Of a stretch of 64,000 nucleotides of DNA, positions 52,084 to 60,331 are shown piece by piece. The stretch comes from Micromonospora sp. C95. Lineage in GTDB: Bacteria > Actinomycetota > Actinomycetes > Mycobacteriales > Micromonosporaceae. The stretch is taken from NCBI RefSeq assembly GCF_018070465.1, contig NZ_JAGPXT010000010.1:62001-126000 (forward strand), in the 5' to 3' direction. The notes under the pieces were generated by a model. The model was not told where the DNA came from, made no database searches, and saw nothing but the letters and a program-made list of their open reading frames with translations. Each line of letters begins with the position of its first letter. The first letter of the stretch is position 1. The translations under genes were made by a program, and so were the position numbers.

Positions 52084-53037
52084 TCAGCAGCGTCCGTCGA
52101 GCCAGCGGTGCATCAGGAACAGCGCGATCGACGAGGGCGGTGGCAGCAGCAGGCGGGTGCCACCCACCTCGACCGCCCCGCCGGCGAGCGCCACCTCGAT
52201 CTCCTGCCGGGAGAACCAGCGCGCCTCGGCGATCTCGGCCGGATCGAGCCGCAGCGGATGCGCCGGGTCGGCGGTGGCCAGGAAGCCGAGCATCAGCGAG
52301 CCGGGGAACGGCCACGCCTGGCTGCCCGCGTACGTGATGTCGTGGACCTCGACGCCGACCTCCTCGCGGACCTCGCGCAGTACCGCGGCCTCGGCCGACT
52401 CCCCCGGCTCCAGATAACCCGCCAGGCAGGAGAACCGCCGTCCGCCCTTGGTACTGGGCCAGGTGGCGTTGTTGCCGAGCAGGCACCGGCCCTCGCCGCC
52501 ACCGACCCCGTCGTGCACGAGCACGATCATCGCCGGGTCGGTACGCGGCCACACCCGCTCGCCGGTACGGTCCACCCGGCTCCAGCCTGCCTCGTCGGCC
52601 CGGGTCGGCTCACCGGTCACCGGGTGGTAGAGATGCCGCAGGTGCCAGTTGGTCAACGCCAACGCGGTGGTGAACAGCCCGGCGTCCCGGTCGCTGAGCA
52701 GGTGCCCAATGGTCCGCAGCTGGGCCGGCCGGGTCGCCGGCACCGTCGGCAGGGTGCCGTGGACACAGAAGACCGGCGTCCCGTCCGGCTCGACGCCGAG
52801 GAACATCGCTCCGGCGGCGAGCGCCGGTGGCAGGCCGTCGGCAGCCACCAGCACCAACTCCGGTACGACCGTGTCGGTGCGGACCAGCGCCCGCCCGCCC
52901 GCCTCGACGTCCAGCACCAACACCCGCGCACCGGCCCACGCCTGGGCCAGCCACTGCAGATCGGTACGCCGGTGCGCCGACCGGTCCAGCGTGGACCGGG
53001 CCAACGGCGGACTGCCGTCCCCACGCCCGTCCGTCAC
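52084..53037 (-). CDS. nudC: NAD+ diphosphatase (Nudix, NudC type)
   Basis: A 317-residue Nudix hydrolase that splits NADH or decaps NAD-RNA. The Nudix box is GYLEPGESAEAAVLREVREE followed by VG. The NudC specificity motif appears as SQAWPFPGSLMLGF. The zinc-binding cysteines before the Nudix domain in E. coli NudC are missing (HPVTGEPTRADEAGW here). The GTG start overlaps the M16 peptidase stop by 4 bp (GTGA). Rv3199c occupies the same neighbourhood. Confidence 0.93.
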   Translation of the reverse strand: MTDGRGDGSPPLARSTLDRSAHRRTDLQWLAQAWAGARVLVLDVEAGGRALVRTDTVVPELVLVAADGLPPALAAGAMFLGVEPDGTPVFCVHGTLPTVPATRPAQLRTIGHLLSDRDAGLFTTALALTNWHLRHLYHPVTGEPTRADEAGWSRVDRTGERVWPRTDPAMIVLVHDGVGGGEGRCLLGNNATWPSTKGGRRFSCLAGYLEPGESAEAAVLREVREEVGVEVHDITYAGSQAWPFPGSLMLGFLATADPAHPLRLDPAEIAEARWFSRQEIEVALAGGAVEVGGTRLLLPPPSSIALFLMHRWLDGRC

Positions 53038-54389
53038 GGAACAGGGACGGTCTCGACCGGGGCGAGCGTGGCCAGTGCGGCGGCGACCCGTTCGGCGTCG
53101 CCGAGCACGACCGTGACCGCTCGTGACGGCGCGAGATAGCGGGCAGCCGCCTCGGTGACGTCATCGACGCCCACCTTCGCCAGCCGGGCCGCGTGTTCGG
53201 CCAGGAAGTCCAGCCGCAGCCCGTTGCCGGCGTAGGCGCTGACCAGTGACGCCAGCCCGGCCTGGGTGGAGATGCCGAGCTGGAGCGTACCGAGGGCGTA
53301 CTGCCGGGCCTGCTCCAGCTCGTCCGGAGCGGGCGGCACGGTGGCGAGCCGACCCATCTCGTAACTCGTCTCCAGCAACGCCGGCGCCGTCACCTCGGTG
53401 GCCACCTCGGCGGCGGCCACCAGTACCGAGCCGGCCACCGCGTGCTCGATCAACGAATGCGGGCCGTAGGTGTAGCCCTTGTCCTCGCGGATGTTCTCCA
53501 CCCAGCGCGAGGAGAAGTAACCGCCGAAGATCAGATTGGCCAGTTGCAGGGCGGCGTGGTCGGGATGGGTACGCGGCACCGCCGGCAACGCCACCCGCAT
53601 CGACGACTGCACCGATCCGGGCCGGTCGACAAGCAGCAGCGGACCCGGTTCCAGTGGTGGGGCGGGTGGCACGTCGGTTGGGTGTCCGGCACCGTTCCAA
53701 CCGCCGAGGGCCTTCTCGGCCGCGTCCAACGCCCGCTCCGCACGCAGGTCACCGACCAGCACGAGCACCGCACCCGCTGGATGCACCCGCTGGGCGTGCA
53801 GCGATCGCAGCGCCGCCGGACGGACCGCTGCGACCTGCTCCGGTTCCGGTGTCTGCACGGCGTACGGATGCCCGTCGAAGATCCGCCGCAGCAGCGCCGT
53901 ACGCGCCAGGTGCGCCGGCTGGCTCCGGGCGACCTGGATGCCGTCGACGAGCCGGTCCCGCTCGACACCCACCCACCCGGCCGGGTAGTTGGCCCCGGTG
54001 AGGACCTCGGCGAGGATCTCCAGCATCCGGTCCAGCCCGGTGGCCAGGCCGGTGCCGGAGATCATCAGCCGGTCCGGGTCGAGCCCGGCGGAGAGCCCAC
54101 CGCCGATCTTCTGCAGCTCCGCGGCGATCTGCACGCTGCTCATCGTCTCGGTGCCGGAGAGCAGGGTCTGCGTGAGCAGATGCCCCCGGGCCAGGTGAGC
54201 CCGCCCGAAGGGCATCCAGAGCCGCAGCTCCACCAACGGGACCGCCGGGCGGCGTACCACGATGACGGTGAGCCCGTTGCCGAGCGTGCGCTCGGCCTGC
54301 CGGGGCAGCTTGAGCCGGCGGGTCGGGCCCAGCGGCGGCAACTGCCGCGACTGCGGGGCTCGCAAACCCGGCTCACTCCTCGCGCTCAC
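53034..54389 (-). CDS. M16 peptidase, non-catalytic partner subunit
   Basis: A 451-residue pitrilysin-fold protein. Where the active subunit has HxxEH it reads ARGHLLTQTLLSG, so zinc is not bound. The substrate-gripping R/Y region is present: YFSSRWVENIREDKGYTYGP. It pairs with the upstream HLFEH subunit, as in two-subunit bacterial M16B proteases. The GTG start lies inside the last copy of a 59-bp repeat, so the first 15 residues (SARSEPGLRAPQSR) come from the repeat. Confidence 0.92.
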   Translation of the reverse strand: MSARSEPGLRAPQSRQLPPLGPTRRLKLPRQAERTLGNGLTVIVVRRPAVPLVELRLWMPFGRAHLARGHLLTQTLLSGTETMSSVQIAAELQKIGGGLSAGLDPDRLMISGTGLATGLDRMLEILAEVLTGANYPAGWVGVERDRLVDGIQVARSQPAHLARTALLRRIFDGHPYAVQTPEPEQVAAVRPAALRSLHAQRVHPAGAVLVLVGDLRAERALDAAEKALGGWNGAGHPTDVPPAPPLEPGPLLLVDRPGSVQSSMRVALPAVPRTHPDHAALQLANLIFGGYFSSRWVENIREDKGYTYGPHSLIEHAVAGSVLVAAAEVATEVTAPALLETSYEMGRLATVPPAPDELEQARQYALGTLQLGISTQAGLASLVSAYAGNGLRLDFLAEHAARLAKVGVDDVTEAAARYLAPSRAVTVVLGDAERVAAALATLAPVETVPVP

Positions 54390-54448
54390 CGGCCATCCTC
54401 CGTTCGCGACTGCGGGGCTCGCAAACCCGGCTCACTCCTCGCGCTCAC
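54386..54448 (-). CDS. repeat-encoded mini-ORF 3
   Basis: Twenty codons and a stop. The peptide is SARSEPGLRAPQSR after the initiator, then TEDGR. Its TGA overlaps the GTG of the downstream M16 partner gene (GTGA), so ribosomes finishing here could restart on that gene. Translation is not proven. Confidence 0.5.
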   Translation of the reverse strand: MSARSEPGLRAPQSRTEDGR

Positions 54449-54507
54449 CGAACCACCTCCGTTCGCGACTGCGGGGCTCGCAAACCCGGCTCACTCCTCG
54501 CGCTCAC
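54445..54507 (-). CDS. repeat-encoded mini-ORF 2
   Basis: Twenty codons and a stop with the same peptide core and ending TEVVR. The stop overlaps the start of mini-ORF 3 by 4 bp, and GGAGG precedes that start. Translation is not proven. Confidence 0.5.
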   Translation of the reverse strand: MSARSEPGLRAPQSRTEVVR

Positions 54508-54566
54508 CGAACCACCTCCGTTCGCGACTGCGGGGCTCGCAAACCCGGCTCACTCCTCGCGCTCAC
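54504..54566 (-). CDS. repeat-encoded mini-ORF 1
   Basis: Twenty codons and a stop, identical in protein to mini-ORF 2. Its GTG overlaps the stop of the upstream M16 protease gene by 4 bp, and its own stop overlaps the start of mini-ORF 2. It begins the relay between the two peptidase genes. Translation is not proven. Confidence 0.5.
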   Translation of the reverse strand: MSARSEPGLRAPQSRTEVVR

Positions 54567-55876
54567 CGCGACCCACCTCCGGGGAGGATCTCGACGGACG
54601 CGCGGCGCTCCGGGCGCAGGGTGGCCGCGGCGGCGCGGACCTGCTCGTCGGTGACCTCACCGATCAGGCTGGGCAGCTCGCCGAGCAGCCCCGGCTCGCC
54701 GCGCTGCTGCTCCAGCACCGCCATCCGCAGTGCCCGGCCGAGCACCGCGTCGGTGTCGCGGAGCAGGTGGGTGGCCATCCGCGCCTGGGTGCGCGCCAGT
54801 TCGCCGTCGCCGAGCCCGTCGTGGGCGAGCCGATCCAGTTCCTCGTCCAGGGTCCGCAGCACCTTGTCGACGTCGCCACCGGGCGGCAGATGCGCCTGGA
54901 GCAGCAGCGCGGTCGGGTCGCGTACGTCGAACGGATCGCCCATGAAGCCGAGGTAACCACCGACGCTCGTCACCGCGCGGTCCCGACGCACCAGCCGCTC
55001 CACCAACCGCGACGCATCACCGTCGGTGAGCACCTCGGCCAGCACCACGTACGGCAGGTAGGCGTCGAAGTCGTCGATCGGGTCGGGCACCCGCCACGCC
55101 GACGCCACCGCCGGCAGCGGAGCCAGCTTGTCGGGGTACGCGGTGCGCCGCTCGACGGTCAGGTCCGGCTCGGCGAAGTCCGGCCGGTCGGGTGCCGGGC
55201 GGGCCGGTACGTCACCGAAGTGTCGCTCGATCAGCGTGACCGCCTCGGCGGTGTCGATGTCCCCGCTGACCGCGAGCACCGCGTTACCGCTGGCGTAGTA
55301 GTGGCGGAAGAAGTCGGCGGCGTCGGCGACGGTGGCCGACTCCAGATCGTCGAAGGAGCCGTACCCGTCGTGTGCGTTGGGGAAGGTGTCGAACAGCACC
55401 GGCGGCAGGGTCAGCCAGGGAAACCCGCCGTACGGCCGGTTGAGCACGTTGACCCGGATCTCCTCCTTGACCACGTCGACCTGGTTGCGCAGGTTCTCCT
55501 CGGTCAACCGGGGGCCGCGCATCCGGTCGGCCTCCAGGAACAGCGCCCGCTCCAGCGCGTTGCTCGGCAGGGTCTCGAAGTAGTCGGTGTAGTCCAGGTG
55601 GGTGGAGCCGTTGAAGGTGCCGCCGGCCCCCTGCACGTGCCGGAAGTGGGCCAGCTTCTCCAGGTTCTCCGAGCCCTGGAACATGAGGTGCTCGAAGAGG
55701 TGCGCGAAGCCGGTGCGTCCCTCCGGCTCGGATCGGATGCCGACGTCGTAGACGACCGCCACACCGATGACCGGGGCGCTGCGATCGGGGGTCAGGACGA
55801 CCCGTAGGCCGTTGTCGAGGGTGAACCGTTCGACCGGATACCTCGTCGCTGGGATTCTCGCTCTGCGGGTCGGCAC
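54563..55876 (-). CDS. M16 zinc metallopeptidase, catalytic subunit
   Basis: A 437-residue pitrilysin-family protease. The zinc/catalytic motif is HLFEH at residues 59-63 (GFAHLFEHLMFQGSEN), with the third ligand in VVKEEIRVN about 76 residues on. It begins MPTRRARIPATRYPVERFTL. It lacks a signal peptide. The GTG at 55876 follows a TTAGGGT box by about 7 bases, so a leaderless transcript is likely. Longer in-frame sequence upstream overlaps other features. It leads an operon with the partner subunit and nudC. Confidence 0.93.
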   Translation of the reverse strand: MPTRRARIPATRYPVERFTLDNGLRVVLTPDRSAPVIGVAVVYDVGIRSEPEGRTGFAHLFEHLMFQGSENLEKLAHFRHVQGAGGTFNGSTHLDYTDYFETLPSNALERALFLEADRMRGPRLTEENLRNQVDVVKEEIRVNVLNRPYGGFPWLTLPPVLFDTFPNAHDGYGSFDDLESATVADAADFFRHYYASGNAVLAVSGDIDTAEAVTLIERHFGDVPARPAPDRPDFAEPDLTVERRTAYPDKLAPLPAVASAWRVPDPIDDFDAYLPYVVLAEVLTDGDASRLVERLVRRDRAVTSVGGYLGFMGDPFDVRDPTALLLQAHLPPGGDVDKVLRTLDEELDRLAHDGLGDGELARTQARMATHLLRDTDAVLGRALRMAVLEQQRGEPGLLGELPSLIGEVTDEQVRAAAATLRPERRASVEILPGGGSR

Positions 55877-55974
55877 GGATCCGACCCTAACGTCTCGGCA
55901 CGCCCGCCGGTGCCTGCGTGCGAGGAAGCGCACGTGGGTCGGGTCGGCGCGCACCCGATTGGCGCGCCCGGCCG

Positions 55975-56157
55975 TCAGCCGGCCGCGCTGCCGGTGCGGT
56001 CGGTCGGTGCCGGGCGGTTCAGTTCCACCAGGCCGGACGGAGCGGACCCACCCGGGGCGACCGGCCACGGCGCGAACGTCACCGCCGTGGCCAGCAGCAG
56101 CCCGACTGCCGCGACCGCGATCACCAGGAGCAGCTCACGCGCCGCCACGCCCACCAT
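55975..56157 (-). CDS. small single-pass membrane protein
   Basis: A 60-residue protein with one N-terminal segment (ELLLVIAVAAVGLLLATAV) and a short proline-rich outer part ending DRTGSAAG. GGGGGAGG at good spacing before the ATG supports it. The function is unknown. Confidence 0.7.
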   Translation of the reverse strand: MVGVAARELLLVIAVAAVGLLLATAVTFAPWPVAPGGSAPSGLVELNRPAPTDRTGSAAG

Positions 56158-56422
56158 TGTCGTCCTCCCCCGGCCGATCACGAGCCCCCCGGCCCTGCCC
56201 GCCAGGGTCGCGGAGCCGGACGAGGAAAACAGTCGCCCACCCGACGGTCGACAGGCTGATTGCCGACTCAGGGTTGCGATGCTGCTCGCGCGTGCCGGCA
56301 CGCGCGAGCAGGGCCGGCCGGTAGGGCCGAACCTCGCGCCCGCGCAGGAAACACGGACGGCCGGGCCGCCACCGGTGCGCAGAGCACGGCGGCGACCCGG
56401 CCGACACCGGGTGACCGAAAGG

Positions 56423-56626
56423 TCAGAGCGGACGGATGTTCTCCGCCTGCGGGCCCTTCTGGCCCTGCACGACCTCGAACTCCACCCGCTGGTTCTCGTC
56501 GAGGCTGCGGTAGCCGGAGGACTGGATCGCCGAGAAGTGGGCGAAGACGTCCGCGCCGCCGCCGTCCGGGGTGATGAAGCCGAAGCCCTTGTCAGCGTTG
56601 AACCACTTGACGGTGCCAATAGCCAT
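56423..56626 (-). CDS. cold-shock protein (CspA family)
   Basis: A 67-residue nucleic-acid chaperone. RNP1 is [11 protein letters not shown] and RNP2 is DVFAHFSAI; it starts [17 protein letters not shown] and ends [14 protein letters not shown] precedes the ATG. Its leader contains a stable hairpin. Confidence 0.97.
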   Translation of the reverse strand: MAIGTVKWFNADKGFGFITPDGGGADVFAHFSAIQSSGYRSLDENQRVEFEVVQGQKGPQAENIRPL

Positions 56627-56827
56627 GCTTGTTTCGTCTCCTTGACGGAACGTCAACTCCGCACCTGTTGCGGAGTTGAAAGAGGAATGTCCCGGACGAA
56701 CCTGCCCGGAACGCCTGTCGCTGCTGGTCGCCCCGCCCGGAGAAGTCCGGACATAACAAAGAGCGCCTGGGGCCACATTCCGCCAGGCGCAAACAGAGCT
56801 GGTAACCGAAACTGCAACGCGGGAACT
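56627..56827 (-). promoter_or_regulatory. cold-shock gene leader with hairpins
   Basis: The 200-bp region upstream of the cold-shock gene holds two hairpins: CAACTCCGCA with its complement (56654-56678) and GCGCCTGG with its complement (56763-56790). The latter may instead be the terminator of adnB read-in. Structured leaders are usual for cold-shock mRNAs. Confidence 0.55.
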
Positions 56828-59800
56828 CTACCACGGATTCGCCACCACGCCAGTGCTTCCCGGCGACTCGGGAACCGATCTGATCAACTCGGTCAGCCCG
56901 TCGGCGTCGAGCAGGTCCGCCGGCCGGACGGTCACCCCGTCCCGCACGTAGTGGAACGCCGCGCCGACCCGGTCGACCGGCACACCGGCCAGCTCCGCCC
57001 AGGCCAACCGGTAGACCGCCAACTGCACCGCCGCCACCTCGGCGGCGGTGCCGTCCGGGCGCGCCCCGGTCTTCCAGTCGACCACGTCGAAGCGGTCGCC
57101 GGGCCGGCGGAACACGGCGTCCATCCGGCCGCGTACCACCACGCCGCCGAGCACCGTGGCGAAGGGCACCTCCACCTCGAACGGCGTTCGGTCCGCCCAC
57201 TCGCTGGCCAGGAAGCGCCGCTGCAGCTCGGCGAGTTCCTCGTCCGGTGCCGCGTCGGCATCCGCCGCCCCCGGCAGCTCGTCGGTGTCGAGCAACCGGT
57301 CCGCGCCGAACCGCTGCTCCAGCCAGGCGTGGAACGCGGTGCCCCGGCGGGCGTACGGGTTGGGCTCGGTCGGCATCGGGCGGCGCAGTGCCCGGGCCAG
57401 CCCGGCCGGGTCCCGGCGCAACGCGACGAGTTGCGTCACCGACAGGTGTTCGGGCAGCGACACCTCGACCGGGCCGGCGAGCCGGCTCAACTCCGCCCGC
57501 TCGGCCAGCAGCAGCTCAGCCTCCCGCCGCCACCGGATCACCTCCGGATCCGACCCGGCCGGGTCGTCCGGCCGGTCCCCGTCGGCGTCGGCGTCACCGT
57601 CGGCGTCGGCGTCGGCGTCGGCGTCACCGTCGGCGTCGGCGTCGCCGTCGGCGTCACCGTCGGCGTCGGCGTCGCCGTCGGCGTCACCGTCGGCGTCGGC
57701 GTCGCCGTCGGTCAGGAAGCGGCGTACCAGCGCGGCGGCCTCAGCCAACACCGGACGGCGGGGACCGAGCGGGTCGGCGGGCCACTCGGCGCGCAGTACC
57801 ACCTCGGTGGTCGGGTTCACCGCGTCCGGCGCGGGTTCCGGGGTCCACTCGTCCACCAGGTGACCGGCACCGCCGGCCAGGCAGGCGTCGTGCACCTCGC
57901 GCAGCAACGCCGACGGGCCGCGCGGCCGCTTGGTGCCCTCACCCCACCAGTGACCGGAGCAGAGCAGCAGCCGCCGGGGACGGGTCACCGCCACGTACGC
58001 CAGCCGCCGTTCCTCCCGCTCGTCGTGGGCCCGCCAGGCGTCGGTGAAGTCCTCCACCGCCCGGGCCACCCCACGCTGGTCGTCCACCTCGGCCAGGGCC
58101 AGCTCGGGCAGCCCGTCGGCGTCGCCGCGCAGTGGGAACGGCAGCACGCCCAGGCCGCCGAGCCAGTGGTCCGAGTTGCGGACCGGTCCCGGCCATACGC
58201 CACGGCTCAGCCCGGCCACCGCCACCACGGCCCACTCCAGCCCCTTGGCGGCGTGCGCGGTGAGGATCTGCACCGCCCCATCGACCACCTCCACCTCGCC
58301 CGGCGCGAGCCCGCGCTCCTCGTCCTCGGCGGCGGCGAGATAGGCCAGGAACCCGGCGAGCGTGGCCGCCGGTGACTCCCCGCTGAACCGGGCGGCCACG
58401 TCACCCAACGCGTCCAGGTGGCCCCGGGCCAGGCCGGCGTCACCGGCACCGTCGCGGCCGGCCCGCACCGCCACCTCCACGTCCAGCCCGGTGGTCCGCT
58501 CCACGTCCGCGATGAGTTCCGGCAGGGTCTGGTCCAACCGGTAGCGGAGCAGGCCGAGTTCCCGCGCGTACGCGCGCAGCCGCGCGTACCCCTCGGCCGA
58601 GTACGCCTGCGCCGGCCCCAGGTCGGCGAGCGCCTCCACCAGGGTCGCCTCGTCGAGGCGATCGGGGGTGATCTCCGGAGCGCCGTCGTCGGCCAGCCGG
58701 CGGCGGGCCGCCGCGATGGCCCGCGCCCGGCGGTGCAACGCCACCAGATCCCGTGGTCCGATCCGCCACCGGGCGCCGGTCAGCAGCCGCAGCAACGCGG
58801 CACCGTCGGTCGGGTCGGCCAGCACCCGCAGGGTGCAGACCACATCGCGTACCTCGGGGGTGTCCAGCAGGCCGCCGAGCCCGACCACCTCGACCGGCAG
58901 GCCGCGCTCGCGCAGCGCCGCGGCGATCGCCGGGATCTGGCTGCGCAGCCGGACCAGCACCGCCGTGGTCGGGCGTCGGGTCACCGGGATCTGCTCGGGC
59001 AGTACGCCCGGGGTGCCGGCCGCGCCCCGCCAGGCGGCCAGCAGGCTGTCGGCGATCCACTCGGCCTCGTCGGCGTACGTGGGCAGCAGCGCGCAGTGCA
59101 CCGTGCCGGCGGCGGATCCGCGCGGGCTGCGATGCGGGATCGGGTCGTCGACGCCGAACGCGGCGTGCAGCTCGGGTACCTGGGCCCCGGCCGCGCGCAG
59201 CGGCGTGGCCAGCGCGTTGGCCACCGCCAGGATCTCCGGTCGGTTGCGCCAACTGGTGGTCAGCCCGAGCACCCGTGCCGGCGCACCGTCGGTGCGGGCG
59301 AACTCGGTCGGGAACCGGTCGAGGGTGCCGGCGCTGGCTCCCCGCCAGCCGTAGATCGACTGGCAGGGATCACCCACCGCGGTCACCGGGTGTCCGCCGC
59401 CGAACAACGCCTTGAGCAGCACCACCTGGGCGTGGCTGGTGTCCTGGTACTCGTCGAGCAGCACCACCCGGTAGCGGCTGCGCTCGATCTCACCGACGCC
59501 GGGGTGGTCCCGGGCCACCCGGGCGGCCCGGGCGAGCTGGTCGGCGAAGTCCATCGCCTCGAAATCGTCCTTGCGGCGGGCGTACCCGCGCACCAGCGGC
59601 AGCAGCTTCAACCGGGTCTGCTGCAGGGCGAGGGCCTTGCGTACCCCGGCGTAGACCCGACCCGGACGCGACTGCACGTCGGCGAAGAACCGGCCGGTCC
59701 AGGCGGCCAGCTCGGCCGGGTCGACCAGGTGCTCGTCCAGCTCGCCGGCGAGCGCCAGTACCGCGTCGGTGACCGTGCTCGGCATCCGGTCCACCTCGGA

Positions 59801-60331
59801 CATGTCCCCGTCGTAGTTGCGCACGATCAGGTCGACCAGCTGCCAGCGGGAGGCCTCGGTCAGCAGCCGGGTGGAGGGCTCGTAGCCGGCGCGCAGGCCG
59901 TGCTCGGTGACGATCCGGCCGGCGTACGAGTGGTAGGTGGCCACCGTCGGCTCGCCGGCGAGGGGATCGTCGAGCGGGTTGCGCTCCCGGCGGCCGAGCC
60001 GGCGGACCAGTTGGTCGAGCCGGACGCGTACCCGGTGTGCCAGCTCACCGGCGGCCTTGCGGGTGAAGGTGAGGCCGAGCACCTGCTCCGGCCGGACGTA
60101 CGAGTTGGCCACCAACCACACCACCCGGGCGGCCATCGTCTCGGTCTTGCCCGAGCCCGCGCCGGCGACCACCAGCAGCGGCTCCACCGGCGCGGCGATG
60201 ATCGCCGCCTGTTCCCGGGTGGGGGCCGGCAGGCGAAGCAGCTTCGCCAGCTCCACCGGCGTGTACCGGGGGCCCGCGTCGGCGGCCCGGGGCGCCGGCG
60301 GGACCGGCTCGAACAGGGTGGGCTGGGTCAC
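56828..60331 (-). CDS. adnB: AdnB-like UvrD helicase-nuclease subunit
   Basis: A 1167-residue protein: SF1 helicase (Walker A VVAGAGSGKTETM; motif II LLDEYQDTSHAQ; AVGDPCQSIYGWRGAS; VAVTRPRRLLLCSGHW) and a C-terminal PD-(D/E)xK nuclease (GRMDAVFRRPGDRFDVVDWKTG). It is the second subunit of the AdnAB break-resecting motor, which replaces RecBCD in actinobacteria. The GTG overlaps the adnA stop by 4 bp. Between helicase and nuclease it has an unusual Asp-Gly/Ala repeat (see 57581). Confidence 0.94.
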   Translation of the reverse strand: MTQPTLFEPVPPAPRAADAGPRYTPVELAKLLRLPAPTREQAAIIAAPVEPLLVVAGAGSGKTETMAARVVWLVANSYVRPEQVLGLTFTRKAAGELAHRVRVRLDQLVRRLGRRERNPLDDPLAGEPTVATYHSYAGRIVTEHGLRAGYEPSTRLLTEASRWQLVDLIVRNYDGDMSEVDRMPSTVTDAVLALAGELDEHLVDPAELAAWTGRFFADVQSRPGRVYAGVRKALALQQTRLKLLPLVRGYARRKDDFEAMDFADQLARAARVARDHPGVGEIERSRYRVVLLDEYQDTSHAQVVLLKALFGGGHPVTAVGDPCQSIYGWRGASAGTLDRFPTEFARTDGAPARVLGLTTSWRNRPEILAVANALATPLRAAGAQVPELHAAFGVDDPIPHRSPRGSAAGTVHCALLPTYADEAEWIADSLLAAWRGAAGTPGVLPEQIPVTRRPTTAVLVRLRSQIPAIAAALRERGLPVEVVGLGGLLDTPEVRDVVCTLRVLADPTDGAALLRLLTGARWRIGPRDLVALHRRARAIAAARRRLADDGAPEITPDRLDEATLVEALADLGPAQAYSAEGYARLRAYARELGLLRYRLDQTLPELIADVERTTGLDVEVAVRAGRDGAGDAGLARGHLDALGDVAARFSGESPAATLAGFLAYLAAAEDEERGLAPGEVEVVDGAVQILTAHAAKGLEWAVVAVAGLSRGVWPGPVRNSDHWLGGLGVLPFPLRGDADGLPELALAEVDDQRGVARAVEDFTDAWRAHDEREERRLAYVAVTRPRRLLLCSGHWWGEGTKRPRGPSALLREVHDACLAGGAGHLVDEWTPEPAPDAVNPTTEVVLRAEWPADPLGPRRPVLAEAAALVRRFLTDGDADADGDADGDADADGDADGDADADGDADADADADGDADADGDRPDDPAGSDPEVIRWRREAELLLAERAELSRLAGPVEVSLPEHLSVTQLVALRRDPAGLARALRRPMPTEPNPYARRGTAFHAWLEQRFGADRLLDTDELPGAADADAAPDEELAELQRRFLASEWADRTPFEVEVPFATVLGGVVVRGRMDAVFRRPGDRFDVVDWKTGARPDGTAAEVAAVQLAVYRLAWAELAGVPVDRVGAAFHYVRDGVTVRPADLLDADGLTELIRSVPESPGSTGVVANPW
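57581..57711 (-). repeat. GAC-GSC hexamer tandem repeat within adnB
   Basis: About 130 bp of GTCGGC/GTCACC/GTCGCC hexamers (plus strand) code for roughly 45 residues in which every second residue is aspartate, separated by Gly or Ala. A 30-bp higher-order period is visible. The frame is kept, since the unit is a multiple of three. It lies between the helicase and nuclease parts. Confidence 0.95.

Larger units (their letters stand above)
54347..54567 (-). repeat. four direct 59-bp repeats carrying ribosome site and GTG start
   Basis: Three full 59-bp units (54347-54405, 54406-54464, 54465-54523) and a partial fourth (54524-54567) lie head to tail without spacers. The middle units are identical; the first differs near GGCCATCC, and the fourth changes after CTCACC. 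Read on the minus strand, each has GGAGGTGG (or GGAGGATGG) 7 bases or so before GTGAGCGCGAGG. The unit is not a multiple of three, so each copy changes the reading frame. Confidence 0.97.

Noticed and set aside
54347..54567. CRISPR array
   Set aside because: The 59-bp units abut without spacers and carry start codons; no cas genes are in the window.
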